A stretch of 8,688 bases of DNA from Bacteroidetes bacterium UBA4009 (GTDB taxonomy: Bacteria; Bacteroidota; Bacteroidia; NS11-12g; UBA9320), in contig DGBH01000143.1 in assembly GCA_002384205.1 (NCBI GenBank), forward strand, positions 1 through 8,688. Direction: 5' to 3'. A program made the translations under genes and the position numbers. The notes beneath the pieces are model-generated. The model was not told the DNA's origin. It saw only the letters and a list, made by a program, of their open reading frames with translations, and ran no database searches. This document shows positions 6,243-8,688 of this stretch, piece by piece; position 1 is the first letter of the stretch, and each line of letters opens with the position of its first letter.

Positions 6243-6247
6243 CGCAA

Positions 6248-6739
6248 ATGTTAATAGGAAAAGATACCGTAGTAGGTGTTAACTACGCTTTAGACGTAGA
6301 CGGGATGCAACTGGACGCATCAGGAGATACTCCTCTTACTTACCTTCACGGCCATGGTATGATGATACCTGGTTTTGAAAAACAACTTGAAGGACTAGCA
6401 GAAGGAGATACGTATGATTTTATGGTAACAGCAGCGGAGGGATATGGAGAATTAAACCCAGATGCTATCACAGATTTAGATAAACAAATCTTCTTAATTG
6501 ATGGAAATTTAAGTGCCGAAGTTTTTGAAGGTGCGCAACTACAACTAACCAACCAAGATGGGCAACCTATGTTAGGTGTAGTAGCTTCGATAGGTGACGA
6601 TACCATTACCATGGATTTTAATCACCAACTTGCTGGCAAATACTTGCACTTTACTGGCAGTGTTGCCTCGCTTCGCTTAGCTACAGAAGAAGAAATAACC
6701 CACGGTCATGTGCACGGACCTGGTGGGCACCACCACTAA
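6248..6739 (+). CDS. slyD: SlyD-like FKBP-type peptidyl-prolyl cis-trans isomerase
   Basis: SlyD-type FKBPs isomerise Xaa-Pro bonds, act as chaperones through an inserted flap domain, and often bind nickel through a His-rich tail. The 163 residues show the split FKBP domain, with LTYLHGHGMMIPGFEKQLEGLAEGD at about residues 29-53 and NHQLAGKYLHFTGSV near 123-137. These enclose the insert-in-flap region (about 65-122, including YGELNP and QDGQPMLGVV). The tail EEITHGHVHGPGGHHH carries six His, a likely metal-binding end, though short and without the Cys residues of the E. coli tail. I chose the ATG at 6248 because MLIGKDTVVGVNY aligns with the usual SlyD start; an in-frame TTG nine bases upstream lies in the promoter box. 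No signal peptide, so cytoplasmic. The gene appears monocistronic, with its own promoter and terminator. Confidence 0.93.
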   Translation: MLIGKDTVVGVNYALDVDGMQLDASGDTPLTYLHGHGMMIPGFEKQLEGLAEGDTYDFMVTAAEGYGELNPDAITDLDKQIFLIDGNLSAEVFEGAQLQLTNQDGQPMLGVVASIGDDTITMDFNHQLAGKYLHFTGSVASLRLATEEEITHGHVHGPGGHHH

Positions 6740-6758
6740 TAAATAGTAAATGTAATTT

Positions 6759-6796
6759 AAGAGCCGCTTGGAATCAATCAAGTCGGCTCTTTTTTT
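6759..6796 (+). terminator. Intrinsic terminator after slyD
   Basis: AAGAGCCG (6759-6766) pairs with CGGCTCTT (6784-6791), and CTTG (6767-6770) with CAAG (6779-6782), with one bulged T at 6783 and an 8-nt loop. Seven T (6790-6796) follow. On the other strand only TTAAATT follows the stem, so it would at best weakly end the queG transcript, whose stop codon is 28 bp away. Confidence 0.92.
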
Positions 6797-6823
6797 GTGC
6801 TTCGCGGTATATGACCAGTTATT

Positions 6824-7750
6824 TTAATCCTTGATAAAGTCTATTGACTGCATAAGTTTCATGTAACCCGCACGCTTTACTGCTGATTTTTTAAATACCT
6901 CTTTGAATACTTCTTCGGTAATCTCAGTCCAATCTCCTTTATGTAATTCTTCTAGCTTCTTATTAGCAGAAAATTCAGATGTCTGATGAGAATGAGCAAA
7001 TTTATTCCATGGACATACGTCTTGACAAATATCACAACCAAAAGCCCAGCCCTCCATCTGATTTTTAAAGTCCGTTGGAATCTGTTCCCTTAACTCTATG
7101 GTTAAGTATGATATGCATTTGGTGCTGTCTATTACCTTGTTGGAAACAATCGCAGCTGTCGGGCACGCATCAATGCATGCCGTACAAGTTCCGCAATGAT
7201 CTGTGGTAACATTATCAGATACAAGATCTAAGTCTAAAATCAGTTCAGATATAAAATAAAAACTGCCCTTTTGTTTTGTAATGAGCATGCTGTTTTTACC
7301 AATCCAACCCAATCCACTTTTTGCTGCCCAAGCTCTGTCTAATACAGGGGCACTATCTACAAAAACTCTACCTCCCACATCACCTATTCGCTCATTAATT
7401 AATGCTAAAAATATTTTTAGCTTATCTTTTATTACAAAATGATAGTCCATTCCATAGGCATACTTAGCAATTTTAATATTCTCCTGATCAAAATTTTCAG
7501 CTGGAGAGTAATTAAGAAGTAATGAGATAACCGATTTCGAATCCTCTACCAGTTTGGTAGGATCTACCCGTTTTTCAAAATGGTTTTCCATCCATTTCAT
7601 TTTACCATGATAGCCTTTATTTAGCCATTTTTCGAGATTAATGGCATCTTCATCAAGCTGCTCTGCTTTGCTAATTCCACAAAAATCAAAACCAAGTTCG
7701 TTGGCTATTTCTTTGATAATAGTTGAATTACGAGCGGCAGAGTTATACAT
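6824..7750 (-). CDS. queG: Epoxyqueuosine reductase
   Basis: QueG carries out the last step of queuosine synthesis, reducing epoxyqueuosine at the tRNA wobble position to queuosine using cobalamin and two [4Fe-4S] clusters. Counting from ATG 7750 (308 aa), [24 protein letters not shown] holds the catalytic Asp132 and the conserved cobalamin-binding region. The ferredoxin-like block [12 protein letters not shown] supplies C186, C189, C192 and C196. C212 with [11 protein letters not shown] (C239, C242, C246) completes the second cluster. All key residues are present. The protein is shorter than E. coli QueG (about 379 aa) because it lacks the carboxyl HEAT-like repeats, as is usual in Bacteroidota. 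A GTG at 7753 is an alternative start one codon earlier. The gene starts 8 nt after the ruvB stop and is very probably translated from the same message. Confidence 0.96.
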   Translation of the reverse strand: MYNSAARNSTIIKEIANELGFDFCGISKAEQLDEDAINLEKWLNKGYHGKMKWMENHFEKRVDPTKLVEDSKSVISLLLNYSPAENFDQENIKIAKYAYGMDYHFVIKDKLKIFLALINERIGDVGGRVFVDSAPVLDRAWAAKSGLGWIGKNSMLITKQKGSFYFISELILDLDLVSDNVTTDHCGTCTACIDACPTAAIVSNKVIDSTKCISYLTIELREQIPTDFKNQMEGWAFGCDICQDVCPWNKFAHSHQTSEFSANKKLEELHKGDWTEITEEVFKEVFKKSAVKRAGYMKLMQSIDFIKD

Positions 7751-7758
7751 CACTACAT

Positions 7759-8688
7759 TTAAAATAGACTTGGCGCCTGTCCTTTTTTAAAGTCTCGGCC
7801 CAAATGGGTATATGCGAGTTCTGTCACCTCCCTACCCCTAGCTGTTCGCTGCATGAAGCCTTCTTTAATTAAGAATGGTTCGTACACTTCTTCAATAGTC
7901 CCTGCGTCTTCGCTCACTGCCGTTGCAATAGTATTAAGCCCTACAGGGCCACCTTTAAATTTGTCAATAATAGCTGCCAAAATTCTATTGTCCATCTCAT
8001 CTAAACCTCTCGAATCTACATTTAATGCATCTAAGGCCAACTTAGCGATATCTATCCCAATACTGCCATCTCCTTTTATCTGTGCAAAATCTCGTGTTCT
8101 TCTAAGCAATGCATTTGCTATACGGGGTGTACCCCTACTTCTTCCGGCTATTTCCAATGCTGCTTTATGATCGATAGGTACATTCAGAATTTCTGCCGAC
8201 CTGCCGACTATTTCTGTAAGCAATGAAGTATCATAATATTCTAGCCTGCACGTGATCCCAAATCTAGCACGTAACGGAGCCGTTAGTAATCCACTGCGGG
8301 TTGTTGCCCCTATTAAGGTAAATGGACTAATGCCGATCTGAATACTACGCGCATTAGGACCTGTATCGAGTAAGATGTCTATTTTATAATCTTCCATCGC
8401 AGAATACAAATATTCTTCGATCACGGGGCTAAGACGATGGATCTCATCTATAAATAAGACATCTCCTTCAGATAGGTTGGTTAATAATCCTGCTAAATCT
8501 CCTGGCTTTTCTAAAACAGGTCCACTAGTAATTTTGATACCGCTATTTAGCTCATTAGCAATAATATTTGCTAAGGTGGTCTTCCCTAATCCTGGAGGCC
8601 CATGTAATAATACGTGATCTAAGGCCTCACCCCGTTGATTAGCGGCTTGCACAAAAATCTTAAGATTATCTAAAATTTTTTCTTGACC
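7759..8688 (-). CDS. ruvB: Holliday junction branch-migration helicase RuvB, N-terminus outside window
   Basis: RuvB is the hexameric AAA+ motor that, loaded by RuvA, drives Holliday-junction migration during recombinational repair. The open frame runs to the window edge ([20 protein letters not shown]), so about 30 amino-terminal residues are missing and 309 are visible. Walker [10 protein letters not shown] lies at 8575-8601, Walker B is [10 protein letters not shown], sensor 1 is GATTRSG, the arginine-finger segment is LRARFG and sensor 2 is [13 protein letters not shown]. The carboxyl winged-helix domain includes [20 protein letters not shown]. The GTG at 8652 is an internal Val codon, not the start. 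All motor residues are intact. queG follows 8 nt after the TAA stop, in the same direction, which indicates an operon. Confidence 0.97.
   Translation of the reverse strand, partial: GQEKILDNLKIFVQAANQRGEALDHVLLHGPPGLGKTTLANIIANELNSGIKITSGPVLEKPGDLAGLLTNLSEGDVLFIDEIHRLSPVIEEYLYSAMEDYKIDILLDTGPNARSIQIGISPFTLIGATTRSGLLTAPLRARFGITCRLEYYDTSLLTEIVGRSAEILNVPIDHKAALEIAGRSRGTPRIANALLRRTRDFAQIKGDGSIGIDIAKLALDALNVDSRGLDEMDNRILAAIIDKFKGGPVGLNTIATAVSEDAGTIEEVYEPFLIKEGFMQRTARGREVTELAYTHLGRDFKKGQAPSLF

Noticed and set aside
6239..6247. In-frame TTG start nine bases before the slyD ATG.
   Set aside because: It lies inside an exact TAGATTTGC promoter box, and the ATG gives the usual SlyD amino end.
7853..8170. 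Rightward open frame opposite ruvB.
   Set aside because: Shadow of the strongly conserved ruvB coding sequence.
8650..8652. GTG as the ruvB start codon.
   Set aside because: The frame stays open to the window edge and encodes conserved RuvB residues ([12 protein letters not shown]) before it.
1..8688. Search for CRISPR arrays, insertion-sequence ends, tRNA genes, toxin-antitoxin pairs and phage genes.
   Set aside because: No repeat-spacer pattern, transposase motif, cloverleaf or such gene pair was seen on either strand.

Overview
This window is chromosomal DNA from a member of the Bacteroidota, most likely Flavobacteriales-like. It is AT-rich and its genes lack Shine-Dalgarno sequences. 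Exact copies of the Bacteroidota -7 promoter box TAnnTTTG occur next to several start codons. The protein set also fits: a GT2 protein beginning FVSGFTFIRN, a DUF6495-type protein, an M20C peptidase and a ruvB-queG pair. No tRNA, rRNA, CRISPR array, insertion sequence, phage gene or attachment site was seen.

Layout. Positions 1-464 hold the first part of a leftward glycosyltransferase gene cut by the window edge. It diverges, across 35 bp, from a rightward SRAP (HMCES/YedK) gene at 500-1268. That gene is broken by two -1 frameshifts, and each is repaired by adding one A to an A-run. A 269-bp AT-rich gap follows, with a candidate promoter and a more GC-rich, possibly structured 5' leader. The leader precedes an unrecognised multi-spanning membrane protein (1538-2314), which is closed by a strong terminator. 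Next come pepD (2540-3985), a DUF808/YedI membrane protein (4112-4990) and a small lipoprotein (5020-5724), all rightward. The lipoprotein gene meets a leftward DUF6495-type gene (5725-6123) with no base between the stop codons. A rightward SlyD-like FKBP isomerase (6248-6739) ends at a clear terminator. Leftward queG (6824-7750) lies directly downstream of ruvB (7759-8688, amino end outside the window), forming an apparent operon.

How they work together. This is mostly housekeeping sequence: peptide turnover (pepD), proline isomerisation and metal handling (slyD), Holliday-junction migration (ruvB), tRNA queuosine synthesis (queG) and protection of abasic DNA (SRAP). I found no multi-gene defence, secretion or biosynthetic system. 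The points most worth a second look are the doubly frameshifted SRAP gene, the -7 boxes placed 4-9 nt before start codons (suggesting leaderless or near-leaderless mRNAs), and the leader of the orphan membrane gene.
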